In this document: piece after piece, positions 46,225 to 57,699 of the stretch | Numbering within the stretch: position 1 is the first letter of the stretch | Layout of the letters: each line of letters begins with the position of its first letter | Assembly: GCA_030248295.1 (NCBI GenBank) | Contig: JASANH010001429.1 | Location: 1 to 64,000 of the forward strand | Origin: Mesodorylaimus sp. YZB2_4 | Lineage: Eukaryota; Nematoda; Enoplea; Dorylaimida; Dorylaimidae | Direction: 5' to 3' | Length of the DNA: 64,000 nt | The notes under the pieces: generated by a model | The model's input: only the letters and a program-made list of their open reading frames with translations | Database searches by the model: none | What the model was told of the DNA's origin: nothing | Program-made: the position numbers and the translations under genes

Positions 46225-47278
46225 TAACTCTGAATTTATGTGTCTTCAAGACGAGGATGGTAGTTTTAGTTGTGCGTGTCGGTTCATCCTGTCATGCACG
46301 GCTGCCAAGGCATCGTGAAAATTGTCGATGATGCACAGCCAGCGCGGCCAAGTTTCTCTGTATGGGTGATGAATAAGACACGCATTTCTCATTCTCATGG
46401 ATCGCGCAGTACTTTCTGGCAGAAAGTGCATCGGTCCAGTTAAAGAGGAGATGTTTAGAGTATTTTGTATCACTGTTGACTGACTGCGAGGTGGACTGGC
46501 GCGAGTTATTTCTCAGAATTTACAGTCTAGATGGAGCGTGTTTCTAGTAATGTGGTGGTGCTGTAGCGAACACGAGAATGCCGATTTTCAAATAGTTCTT
46601 GCAACGTGGTATTCCTCTCCATCCTGTGCGTGAAATTTTGTGTCCCAATGGGATGCTGCTTGTCTACTTTATCATGGATATCCTTGTGAAAGCTGAACTT
46701 TTCCATGAAAATGGTAAAGATCACCCGCGACTTCAAAGTAAAAGGTGTAGAATCTGGCGTATTAAGGTTGCTATCGATTTTAAATCAGATCAGTAGGTAA
46801 TTAATGAAAGCAGAAACATTACCTGGCCCTTTATGAAGCATACAAATATAGGATGGGACGAAAGCATGGGAGGAAGATCGTGCGCATGAAGTGTAAGCGC
46901 TAAAGAGGAACCGTATAATGGGGAATTTTTCCATATCGACATGCATCGATCCATCCGAATTGGCAGCTGTCGACTCAAAATCTGTAGTGAAATCGATGTA
47001 ATTTCCACTCCATCTGTCTGATTTCAGTGGAGATCTATATCGACATATCTTGGCATAGATTCGCGTGGAAATCAGTGGATTCATCATAGAGATGTTTGAG
47101 GATCCACTGTGGAATTCTATGGAGCACGTAGTCTGGGACAGGACAGGCTCCTGTACATACGTGAAGTACAAGAATGCAGAACATGGACGACGAAGGAAAG
47201 GGTCTTACTGTACATTACTTGAGTGCTTCTGTCAGTTTCTCAAGTTTGCCAGATTTCTTAAGATTTTATTATTTCCCC

Positions 47279-47470
47279 GGCAGCAGGATGATGAAGCTGG
47301 CCAGCAGTCATGATGTAATGAGCAGGCTGTGCGGGAGCCAGCACACAAAGTAGCGTCCCTCTGCGTGTGTCCACTAGGAGCACCTCCGCATGAGGGCATC
47401 CTGGCAGGACACCGACTTCCTCGGACTATGGCGGTTGAGCTGCGAACCCTGTCAATGTTCGACGACAGCT
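47279..47470 (-). repeat. Dispersed ~190-bp repeat, copy 1
   Basis: The reverse complement matches 53690-53880 on the plus strand, sharing GGAGGTGCTCCTAGTGGA, GGAGGAAGTCGGTGTCCTG and GACTGCTGGCCAGCT. A partial third copy of one end (GCTGGCCAGCAGTCATGAT) lies at 52908-52926. No coding assignment is possible; it may be a SINE or MITE family. Confidence 0.65.
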
Positions 47471-47689
47471 GAGACTGACTCATCGTTTGGCTTCCGTCTC
47501 CCCACTCGGAACACCTCTGGTGTTGGGCTGACTCATAATATTTACGATTAGTGGTCCTTGCTCATCGAATTCAATCATTACTTGATGTGATGAAGATTGC
47601 AGTGATAATTGACACACTAACATCTAACGACTGAACTCCTTGTTAGCAACTGGCTTTGGCATGTATGTCAGCTGGGGTTTATGGTTCGC

Positions 47690-47776
47690 ACACCAACCTT
47701 AGCAGGACGAGCCCAGCCACTCGCTACCGAGCAATATTGGCAGGCGAATGCCGAACCATTGCACCACAGCGGCCGC
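47690..47776 (-). repeat. tRNA-like / SINE head
   Basis: On the minus strand TGGTGCAATGGTTCGGCA matches the tRNA D-arm/box A pattern, and GGTTGGTGTGCGAACC could be a damaged T-arm. No full cloverleaf forms. A tRNA-derived SINE or tRNA relic is the best reading. Confidence 0.35.
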
Positions 47777-49958
47777 TTACACTAGATAATGGAATGTGCA
47801 TTGAATTACGGACGACTCAGTTCAAATAGTTTCATTTGACTACTTGTACGCAACTCTAATGATGCTGAACGCTGGAATTAACATGCTTTGTCACACAAGT
47901 GTCAAAGAAAAGTGACTACGCTTTTTTGGAAATTTTATTATTATTATACTTTCAGGGCTAGGGAGCATAACTTTCCGTAGTCAGGTAACCAGCGTTCCAA
48001 AACGGCTGGAACCCATTTTACACAGCTGATGCAGGGGATAAAATAAAGACCAGGGAGTAAATTGTTGAAATTCGGCTCCTTCATAAGTCGACTCATAAAA
48101 TGGACCCCCCCCCCCCCCCATGGTGCATGACTCATTGTCAAAGGTCATACACGCAAAAGCTTCAAACCAACAAACACATCTTCACATGTCGTGCTGCCTC
48201 AAATCTCCAATTTGGTCACAGGTCTTTTTTATCTTTTGCTAATTCACTAATTAGCGGCCCGGCTTGTGTCAGAACAACAAGTTTACCCCCGCTCTTTATT
48301 TTATTCACAGCATTAGCAGTGTAAAACAGCCTTGTGCCGTTTTGGAACATTGGTTATTGGGCTCGGGAAAGCGCAGTCGATTAATTGTCTTAGAAAGGGA
48401 ATTTGGTGGCGCGTAAGATAAATGGTGCATCACGTAGGACGTGCAATGAGGACGGACGTGGCACGCTAAAAGCCTTTCCACTTTCATATCTCGACTTGCT
48501 ATTGCCTTTTCGAAGAAAACGAGCCAGTCGAGACTCGAAAGTGCTGTCGAGCGAACGAGGGACTCTGATCTCGGCCAACAACCAGATTAAGTTTATGGCA
48601 GCTAAAGCCTACTTCGAAGAAAAGTTTACTCAAAAAAGACAATTCTGTTTTAGCGCCGAAAGAGTAGAATTCCATTGAGAATATTGCTTATTCCGTGTCT
48701 AAAGTGCAATTTTCACTCGCTCACTCCTTTTTTTTCTTTTTCACTATTGGTGGGGGAATTGAGGGCAGGAAAAAGGCCCATCTATGGCTTGTTGATAGAG
48801 ATGCGTCGACGATGAGATGCGCGCCGGGCGACCTTTGACGCTCAGGAGGGTGTAAAAAGCAATGAGACGTTTCATTTCACGAAATGGCTCACAAATTGTG
48901 GGAAATGGCGATCTAGTTGAGAATGAGTCAGTTCGATGAGGATTCCCATCGATCATTAGGCAATTTTTAGTTGTTTTTCTAAGAAAACTGCAGCGAGAGA
49001 ACTGAAGTTAGAAGTAGGCCCGTATTTAATGGCATTTTTGTGAATCTGATCGCACTTTTTTTGTTTTTATTTTCTGATCCGGACACTTTTAAAATTCGAA
49101 AGTTCGAGTTTTATAATTTTAAAGCCTTCCCTTAATTTTGAGCAGCCAAAAACTCATCTGATGCTAATAAATTAAATTCAGCCTTCATTTGAGATAGATT
49201 TGGGCACAACAGGGCCAGTTTGATTCGAATTTTGACGCGAAATTCAAATTCGCCAAACATACTTTGCTCGTGATGCCTGTAGCAGCAGCGAGACACGTTT
49301 TTTGTGAAACTCCGTTATTCAAAATTTGGCGCCAATTATTGCAATTGAAAACAGGAAGTAATAAAATTGAGAAACTTTAGGCTTCAAAATTTACTTTTGT
49401 AAAAATTTGTTCGCGTGGTCACACATTGTCAACATGCTTTGTGCAAAAGTTTAACACCTGTCGCGTAACTTCATCCTGCTGACGTAAATGATCCCCATGT
49501 ATCTTGTAATTTCGCTAATGACCTTTCAACGCGCTATAAAAGACTGTTTTCTTAAAAGTCCGACTTCGCCGCGTCTATTGTCGGAGCATATCGATCCCGT
49601 GACAACTTATTTCTTACCCCGCCCAAGCGTGACCCTAGTTGCTTTTAACAAATCAAATATGCTTGATAAAATGACGCGTTTTTAGCTTTTTTCACATTGC
49701 GGATGTGTAAGGCAACTTTTTCCAAATTTTTACTGACCGCGGTCGAAAAAGCTAGTTTGTAAATAAAGAGTGCCCAGCCAATTACAGGGAACTACGTGGG
49801 AGTGGTTTCTCGCACGGACCAGTCGTTGGCCGATTGATGACATGGAATAGTTTCGAGTAAACACAACTACGAGCTCGTTAAAAACGTGTCTGAGTGGTCG
49901 AATTCGTGTCATTATTGGACAAGCATACGTGCGGGCACCTCGCCGTGCCGTGGTGGCT

Positions 49959-52314
49959 ATGAAGTCACTGGTCAGTTCGTTCCTGCTCGTCGTGGCCATA
50001 ACGACACCAATTTTTGCCCAAAGTAAGTGCCATTGAAATATGCAATTTCAAAAATAAAATTTCTGTTCAGAATAATAAAAAATTGTAACTTTTCAAGGTC
50101 AATCGCCCCAAAATTGTGTTTATACTTGTTTGAATCGATTCACGGCTACGGCTGATAAAATAATGGGATCGCCTGGGGGTGGTGCTGGTGGCATGTCGTG
50201 GCAGAATCTGTTGCATATGTCGGGCGATGGAATACGACCGAGGACCGAGCTAGAAATGAAGAAGAATTTTGATGAAATGTGCAGGTATGCTCGTTTGGTA
50301 GCATGAGAATTTGGTGAGTGGCATGTAATAGAGTATCCGTAGCCCACCACCACGCAGTGCACTCGAGGGCTCAGTAGCACATTATTGCACAATTATTTTT
50401 TACCCAGGCGGGAGTTGAACCCTCCCCTGTTAGCGTGAGAAGCAGACGCCGAACCCGCTGGGTCACGACCTGGGAATGCGGCCATGTACACCACATTTCG
50501 TAATTTTCAAGGCGCTATGGACTATGCCAGGGTCGCCACGCCGGGCTATAATGACTCTAAACGTCTGCTGATCCACGAGGCAGCATAACCTGCCTCTGAA
50601 TTTTGGTTCTTCTGTTTGCCGTGTCGTTTAAATTTTTCCTCAATTTTGTGAAGATATAATCGCGCACAACGAAAAGTTAGTTCCGACAGTCTCTCTCTGC
50701 GGATAAATATCAGACCATGTGGAGCGCACAGCTAAAAGCCAGGCGGAAAAATCTACAGTATGCTTGATTGAGCTGCTATTCCTGGAGTTACTTTTCATAT
50801 TTCTAGCTACGACTCGGGCAATACTTTTATAAATAATTTTTTTTATCCCGTTTTGTCCTCTTTTCTACTAACTCCTGAGTCAAAACATGAAGCACAAAAC
50901 ACATCCACGACCGGCTGTATGACTTACTATCACACTGTGCATAACTAATCCATGTTTCATATCTATTAGCTTAAATTTTCTGTCATCCGCCCGGGGCATA
51001 TTTTTCACGAATACGATATTTCATAGCTAAAAAATCAGCGGGCTCTTACGATTTAGTGACTTAGAATATCATAATCTTAGAATATGTGCATATGGAGTGT
51101 GGTTATGGATTGATAGAGCTACAATGGTGTGTGATTTTTTCCACATTTGTAGCAGTTTCCGTGCAATGAAACGATGCGTGGGGCAATGTCGAGATGTTTG
51201 GTTGCGGGAAAGTGTGGTCAGTGGGTTCGCCAGTATTCAGTACGTGTGCGAGGATCAATATCAAGGTAAGCATGGATGCGTCGCTTGTTGACACCTTCAT
51301 ACGAAGCGGCAGGATATTGATTAAGTGGCTGCTTTTGAGTAAAATATAAGCCATATTTGCACTATAGAAAAACTAAATATGTATGCAATATTTGATTAAT
51401 CGGTGCATATTGGTAATTTTATGCATTGAAATAGGTGTGGAAATTAGTTGACAAACTAGCAGATTCAATAGTTAAAATGGCGTGAAATTCAAATCAAGCA
51501 CAGGTCATTGCACTTTTGTTTTAGAATTTATCACTCACTTGCCTTGTCTGGCGGCCAACGAAAGACGAGTGGTCGAGCGATGCAGTCGAGAAACCAATCA
51601 AACAGCGGCAGCTATATCAGCTTTGGAAAGAACAGTTTTTCGAAACGATATCGCTAAAATGACGAGCACACTGGCGGCGCTGTGCAGGTAGGAAGGGAAT
51701 CTAAGCAAACTTGCGCTAGTTTTTTTTCCAGAACCACGTATTGTTCTCTTTCACAAAAAGTTGTCGAGACAAGTTGCTAAAAACGCGGCAAATTCAAATA
51801 TTGGGCAGAAATTTTCGAAAATTCATTTCTGAATCGGCTTTTTTCAAATAGGAACACAAGCCAAATCGTCGATTGCCTCACACCAGCAACAAAAGAAATG
51901 TGCGGTAAGAGACCAGCAAATATTTTACGTCGATTGGTTACGTTGGGATTTCGAAGTATTGAACAAATGTACAGAAGAATGAAAATCGAGGATAAACTTC
52001 CAGAAGAGTGTGCTAATTTGGCCCACGCGTTCGACGATGTTGTCGAAAATGGAGTGTTCGATGACGAAAATGACAAATCTTCATCAGTTGTCATTCAAAG
52101 ACCGCGAACTTATGCTACGGCACGACCAGCCAACACGCGTAGTGGAAACGTGGATCACAAAAATGGAGAGCATAATCGAAATCATCCACATCAACAAACT
52201 GGTAACTGGGCAAATTCGACGTCCAATTTTGGAAATACGTCGTTTCTGCTTTTATTATTGCTAGTTAGTCTTTTCTTCTGTGCTTTTTCTGATGCAGGAA
52301 TCAGATGTTACTAA
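49959..52314 (+). CDS. Secreted Cys-rich protein, DUF19/CPG4-like, 5 exons
   Basis: Exons are 49959-50022, 50098-50284, 51153-51265, 51525-51687 and 51852-52314. Phases agree at every junction, giving 329 aa. Exon 1 encodes a signal peptide (MKSLVSSFLLVVAITTPIFA). The following ~200 residues have regularly spaced Cys: CVYTC, DEMC, KRCVGQC, QYVCE, HLPCL, VERC, AALC, VDCL, EMCG, PEEC. This resembles nematode DUF19/CPG4 secreted domains, though the family call is from Cys pattern only. Exon 5 continues with an Asn/His/Arg-rich linker and ends with FLLLLLLVSLFFCAF and a short tail. That could be a GPI-attachment signal or a C-terminal anchor, placing the protein at the cell surface. Intron 1 uses a weak CTTTTCAAG acceptor. 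An antisense tRNA-like sequence sits in intron 2. Confidence 0.78.
50402..50474 (-). tRNA. tRNA-like sequence, possibly tRNA-Glu(CTC)-derived, probably defective
   Basis: On the minus strand a 7-bp acceptor stem (CCCAGGT / GCCTGGG, one G-U pair), box A TGACCCAGCGGG and a 5-bp T stem with box B GGTTCAACTCC are present, total 73 nt. The anticodon loop would read TTCTCAC with CTC at the anticodon. The anticodon stem has only two good pairs and the D stem three, so it is likely a pseudogene or SINE head. It lies antisense in intron 2 of the secreted Cys-rich gene. Confidence 0.45.
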
Positions 52315-53895
52315 AGTGCAGTTTTCGTGGTTTTCTGCTGCACCTATGTGTTTTTTTTCTGTGTCAAACCTGCAATGTAAAACAAAAATTACAGGCCAGT
52401 CTCCAGGCAGTCTTTACGAAAAATAGGGTCAGTCTTCTTTTGCTTCATTTAAAAAAAAAATTATTGAGACAGGGTTTTTGTAAAGGTCGACCCATATAAA
52501 CATTTTGACCCAATATATTTTGTGCTCAGTAGCAAGTACCTGATGCCTTTGTGGTGATTCAGAGGCAAAAGAATTTGCTTTTGCCCCCTCTCTGCGAAAA
52601 TGCACTTGGGGGCCCCTGACCGCATGCCAACCACTTATCGCGAACCCCCCTCAAAAATGGTCGGCCAGTTCAGCCAGACCCCCTCCCCCTTCCAAACGCA
52701 GTTTTGTGAAATGTTTGATCTTATGCTTTCTTGAGCTCGACAAGGTGCCCTCTCCTTCGAAGACAAATCTTTTTTTGATTCATGGAGCGGATTTCTATTT
52801 TGTAGAAGCCTACTCAAACTTTTCCCACAACTTTTCCCCATATTTTTAAAAAGTTTTGCGGGTTGGGCCACGCCACCTAGTTCTCCACTGGACTTCCAAT
52901 CATATTAGCTGGCCAGCAGTCATGATAAGATAAGCGAGGCTGTGGGGTGACTTGGGATAGGCGGGGATCCCAATTACGATCCCGTCGGGATTTGACCCCT
53001 CCTGGTCCTGATCCTGATGTTGAGGCATCGGGATCCTGCATATAATTATGATATGTATAAGCATGGTAACTCTGATCCATTATATCTGGCATGAAGCAGT
53101 ATCAATGAAGAGGCAACAGCAACATCGGCTGAAATCGATAATGATAGCAGCTCTGATTTTACTTCGCCAAGGCTGACCTTGCTGGACGCGTATCGAAACT
53201 GCGAATGTACCGTATTTCCTCGAAATTCTCCCCGCTCTGGTTATTATCCCCTGTATAGACCCCGATTAAACTTTATTCTCCCCCCCCCCTCTGGAAATCC
53301 TCCCCCCTCTGTTATTGACTGACTGAAATGACTTAATGACTGAAACTCGACCTGAAAAAAAGCTCAAAAAACCTGAATGACTAAAGCTGGAAGTATAGTT
53401 CGATGCGATGCGTCAAATAAGCTTGCGATGCGGCGTTTTATGCGCCTTTTCACATTGTCAAGTGACTCCAAAGTGTCGCATCGAAAAAGTGTCGCAAAAG
53501 TAAAACCAGTATGGTTAGCACAAAATCTGATGCACGCGTGTTAGATCTAGAAACATTTCTGGTTCCTGTCGCTTGGCCGCTGATGAACTTTGATCCATCT
53601 CAGAAACTGGCGCGGCCTCGATGTGGGTGCAAGAAACAGGAAAAATGTGCAAACACCAGAACTGGCGGCAAATTCAAATACGGATGCTTCGTAACAGCTG
53701 TCTCGGGTGTCCAACATCGACAGGGTAAAGAGCCCACCCACCATCGTCGGAGGAAGTCGGTGTCCTGTTCAGGATGCCCTCGCGCGGAGGTGCTCCTAGT
53801 GGAGACACGCGAAGGGACGTGTCTGCAGGTCCGCACAGCCTTGCTTATAAGGTTTGACTGCTGGCCAGCTAGAGTCAATAAGGCTCATTAGCTAG
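52315..53895. other. Intergenic with dispersed repeats
   Basis: The stretch contains a partial repeat end at 52908-52926 and the second full copy of the ~190-bp repeat at 53690-53880. A block at 53206-53320 starting ACCGTATTTCCTCGA, followed by C-rich runs, looks like a MITE-type repeat. No gene recognised. Confidence 0.4.
53690..53880 (+). repeat. Dispersed ~190-bp repeat, copy 2
   Basis: This is the inverted counterpart of 47279-47470, with the shared strings listed there. It ends at GACTGCTGGCCAGCT, immediately before the GPCR relic. Confidence 0.65.
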
Positions 53896-54661
53896 GCTCA
53901 TTACTCGTTGCACTCTTCTTTTTTGCGAGGGGGATAGACAGAGTAGGCCTGGAGCTGGGTGTGTTCCCCTCTCAGCGCACTGGCCTGTCCTGCCTCCTGT
54001 TTGGTTCATTGGCCATGTGGGGAATCACATTGCACGCCCAGATTGCTAGCCTGATCGCCATCGATCGGCTGATCAGCGTCACTGCGCCGATCAAGTATCG
54101 ATCACTGGGAAAAAGTATTCAATGTGCTTGCTTATAAGCTGCTCTCTGCACAACGCAATTTAACTACTTATCCCATTTTCGACGGCCGAGCTCGGGTCAG
54201 TTGTTGCGTGCAAAGGATTTGCGAACGCTCTTCACCCGCTCATGATGAAAGCATTCTCCCAGCTGAACCTGCTATACTGCGTGGTCAACGTACTCGCCTA
54301 TGTGGCCATGATGCTGTCGTTTCGATTTCGGCATGTTTTCTCCTCAATCGACTCAAATGTACAAGATTCGTTTTCGAAACAGCAACTGGCCGTTATGCCC
54401 ACAGTTAAGCTAATGACAGGATTGTACTTGGTGACTGGAGTCTTGGCAGAGGTGTTGGTGAATATTTCATTAATTTCTGCGTTCGACGAGGCTGTCTTTT
54501 TGTTGGTTAGTATAGGATCGGTTTTGAAAACGGCGAGTTCTTTGGTGGAAGGCATTGCTCTTTTCGTGAGAAATAAAAAGTTTCGAGAATGCTTCAGAAA
54601 TTTGATCAAGTGGAAATCTAATTCAATGGAAGCACTGACCGCATGCCCGTGTCACTCATAA
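53896..54661 (+). pseudogene. Rhodopsin-family GPCR relic (TM2-3 and TM5-7)
   Basis: After an AG at 53895 the frame reads SLLVALFFFA (end of TM2), SQRTGLSCLLFGSLAMW and ASLIAIDRLISVTAPIKYRS (TM3 with DRL in place of DRY and the conserved P-KYR). A GT at 54115 and AG at 54200 would join in phase to VACKGFANALHP (ECL2 Cys), LLYCVVNVLAYVAMMLSF (TM5), MTGLYLVTGVLAEVLVNISL (TM6), VFLLVSIGSVLKTASSLVEG (TM7) and the helix-8 motif RNKKFRECF. That join would skip TM4. Unspliced, the gap carries stops, with a hydrophobic remnant (CLLISCSLHN) in another frame. TM1 was not found. A pseudogene is more likely than a functional receptor; it resembles nematode chemoreceptor-like 7TM families. Confidence 0.68.
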
Positions 54662-56967
54662 GAGAACTGATTGCAGAAATTCTGCATGGCTGGGGAAATC
54701 AGACCCTGAAATAGCGACCAACCCAAACTAGAAACCTGTTGGTGTCTAGCTGTTTGAAAATCGATGTGTAGGCGATAGACTTCATTTTCCCATTCCCTGG
54801 CCCTCTGAAGCAGGAGATATACTGTAGATGAAAGGTTACATTTGGAATGTGCCTTGCGATTGTTGTGACCATTGCCGCTTGGGGGTGCCGACTTCTCAGG
54901 GGTGTGGCTCGGGCAGTTGGCTCGGCAGGGATGAGCCAGGCCAGTATAAGAACAGGCTGCTGGGTGAGATTAGCAGGGCTCTCCCTTTGGGGGAAGCCAC
55001 CCCTCCATGTGGTCCACCCCATTGGCAGCATTGTGGGGCGAGCCAGGCGCCAGCCAGGGACTTCGATTAGCATACTCTCAAAGGCCCTCTGCGGTCGTCG
55101 TTTCCTTTGGTTCATACTGGGAAAGTTCAGGCTTTGACTCGAGGGCGGGTTCATGATTTGTCTGCGAATTTGTATGTGGGTAAGATCTATGACTGTGGAG
55201 ACATCGTCGTGCTTTGCTGTGCTTCGTAAAGGATCCTCTGGTGTTGACAGAAGTCTTTACTGCGCCATCGACAGTGGAACTGTCCGCCAGCGTAGGCATC
55301 TCAGGACCTGGTGCATTCGACCAGCAGCCAGACTAGTCAGAGCAGAGCAGTTGCAGGCACCCTTAGCAGGCGCGGCAAACACGCCTGAGGGGTTTGTTGA
55401 GGAGTCGGGGTCTCAGTGATCGATACTCTGCAGGAATAAGCTTTTCTACCAGGCTTGGGCTATTGAAGACCTTGGACCGCTCGCTTGTAAGATCAACCGA
55501 AACGCACCGGTTCGAGAGCGAAGCAGAACTGTCACGTTTCCTCAAACAACAAACACACATAACACGGTAACGTCAAAATGTGGACTTCCATCTGGGGCCC
55601 CGCTGCGTAAAAGATGAGAGAGGTCAACTCAATAGGAAAACTTGTTGAAGACAACTCGAATATTCGGATTTTTACGACAACTTTTTGCTTGTTATAATGT
55701 AAGAACGCCACATGTCAGAGCTGTGCGCAAGAATGTGGATATGCGGGGAAGGTTGATCAACCAGATCACTTTTATTAGTCAATTGATCACCCGATCGACT
55801 GATAGATCGGTCAATCAGTTGACTGATAGACTTATTAATGTGATCAGGCGGTATATCAACTAATTAATCAGCCGATCGTTTTGTTAGATCATCCGATCAT
55901 ATCGAGCAGCAGGTCGGCTAGCTAATCATCCCTCTCTTGGTTGACCATTGATCGATCAGTGAATTACCATAATAAATTATTTCTGTTGGCTCGATCATTT
56001 CATGTCGGCTATATCATATCAATATTTTCACATCGGTTCTCTCCTTATCGATCAAAAGCACATATTTACATGCGTTATGGTTCATTAACTGAGCCCACTT
56101 TTAGAACTGAATGCAAAGAGGCGAAGTCTCAAATAAATATTTTGTGCCTTTTGCCCAGAAAAGCTCATCCAATGCGATTGATTTTGATATTGACCTCAAT
56201 CGCAACATTACCTGCTTAGGGAACATAAATGGATATGATAAAGAGTTGACTTGCCTGCAGTCTAAGTATACAAGAAAAAAATTTAAAAAACACCAGTAGC
56301 GCATTCAGTTTAAAAACGTGTTGATCCAGGTGTTTAAAAGTTTGGAGTTTCACTTTCAGTTTACATGGGAGATTAGCAAAATTGGACTTCACTGAAAAAC
56401 CTAGTGTCAATTTCGATGCTTGATGGCATCCCCTTTTTTCCTGGGATTTGTCTCTTGGTCGTCCAAGCATTCAATGTCAAGAGCGAAAGAATTTAGATTT
56501 TTTAGACTCATTCGTGAATTTCACTGACCAACTAATTTTTAAAAACAATTCTTGATCTTTTCAATTAATCTCAGATAAAAAAGATGCAAAAATTTGAAAC
56601 TCGTCAAAACATATTTGCGGGAAAACTGTATCTCTTTTGTGTCATACCAAACGTAGGTGCTCCTCTACTCTACTCTCTGACATGCAACGAGATGTAGTGT
56701 AACTAGAGCCTTCATTTCTTTCCTCATCCCAGGTTGCCTAGACTGATGACTAGACACATTTTTAACATCGCTCCGTCCCATTATCAATGTTTCCACTTCG
56801 TGGAAAACGGGCTAATACGTGCGAAACGACACATATAGCTTCCTGCTTCCAGGATGCTGCTTAGCGTCTATGCCGTCCCGTGAATGTACAAATCTATTTA
56901 TTGGCTTGACTGGCCGGAAAGCGGACTGAAAGTGGTTGATTCATATTTTGTGAGAAACTCCGATTGC
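54662..56967. other. Intergenic, nothing coding recognised
   Basis: Overlapping frames at 54699-55154 (-) and 54847-55137 (+) share the same bases and show no domain. The GATC-rich block is listed separately. The last ~200 bases precede the secreted orphan gene. Confidence 0.4.
55750..55975. repeat. Degenerate GATC/ATCGAT-rich tract
   Basis: About 225 bp are saturated with GATCA, GATCGAT and ATCAGT words in both orientations (for example GATCACCCGATCGACTGATA), with loose spacing of roughly 8-16 bp. The pattern is not a strict tandem array and is locally self-complementary. Confidence 0.6.
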
Positions 56968-57699
56968 ATGAAGTTCCTGTTTCTATATTTCCTGTGTGTC
57001 ATAAATCTGTCATTTGTGCACTGTGTGAACTATACTGTCAATGGGAATGCTCTGTCCGCAAAAGAAACCATTAACCTGGAATGGGTGGCCAAATTCACTG
57101 TCCAGAATTCCTTGGGGAAGGGAAGACCACAGAAACTTCTCACTGCAGCCCGTGTGGCGTGGTGGTCGTTGCGTGAAGGTGTCATGGACATGGTGAACCC
57201 ATGGAATTATTCCAACTGCTCGACTCAGCCCGTATTGTTGGGACCGCTGGAAGTGTGTCCACTGGGTAGACCTTGGCGTGTGGGAATAGCAGCAGTGGAT
57301 GTGCAGTTGCCACCAGCCGCAGCCGTGCAGAAGATTGCGCTTCAAATCTATCGTCGTATCGCAGGCAATGCCCTGCAATCTTGCACAGTGAAAGATGTTT
57401 TGTGGCGAGCAGCCGCCAATGCACAATTCGGGTCGTGGATGCAGGAATATGCTGGAATAGTGGGCTCGACTGGATATCTTCAGAAATCGTGGCTCCTACG
57501 ATCGCACTTGGTGGGATTTTATTTCGCAGAGAAACAAGTCCTCTTCGATTGTTTAGCCACTGATCCAAAAATGATACGTTCCACATGTTACGGCAATTCC
57601 ACTGTTTACACTTTAAAATATGCACCAAGTGCACAGTCTATTAATGTCAGTGTGTCTGATTTAACCAGGATTTTGAACGCTACGGCTGTGTGGAATTGA
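56968..57699 (+). CDS. Secreted protein of unknown family, 243 aa
   Basis: A single exon. The frame opens at 56884, but the ATG at 56968 starts a signal peptide (MKFLFLYFLCVINLSFVHC), so this start is preferred. The mature chain has about five Cys (YSNCS, EVCPLG, LQSCTV, LFDCLA, RSTCYG) and several N-glycosylation sequons (NYTV, NYSN, NSTV, NVSV, NATA). Aromatic-rich motifs such as AARVAWWSLREGV, NPWNYSNC and LVGFYFAEKQVLFDC suggest a compact globular domain rich in helices. I do not recognise the family. The open, uninterrupted frame, signal peptide and sequons argue strongly that it is a real gene. Confidence 0.72.
   Translation: MKFLFLYFLCVINLSFVHCVNYTVNGNALSAKETINLEWVAKFTVQNSLGKGRPQKLLTAARVAWWSLREGVMDMVNPWNYSNCSTQPVLLGPLEVCPLGRPWRVGIAAVDVQLPPAAAVQKIALQIYRRIAGNALQSCTVKDVLWRAAANAQFGSWMQEYAGIVGSTGYLQKSWLLRSHLVGFYFAEKQVLFDCLATDPKMIRSTCYGNSTVYTLKYAPSAQSINVSVSDLTRILNATAVWN

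Larger units (their letters stand above)
46225..49958. other. Intergenic, repeats only
   Basis: No gene recognised. The stretch holds one copy of a dispersed ~190-bp repeat (47279-47470), a tRNA-like head at 47690-47776 and a 15-base C run at 48105-48119. The last few hundred bases should be the promoter of the secreted Cys-rich gene. Confidence 0.4.

Noticed and set aside
54699-55154. 151-codon minus frame and overlapping 96-codon plus frame
   Set aside because: Composition is biased by local GC-rich sequence, and no recognisable motif exists in either.
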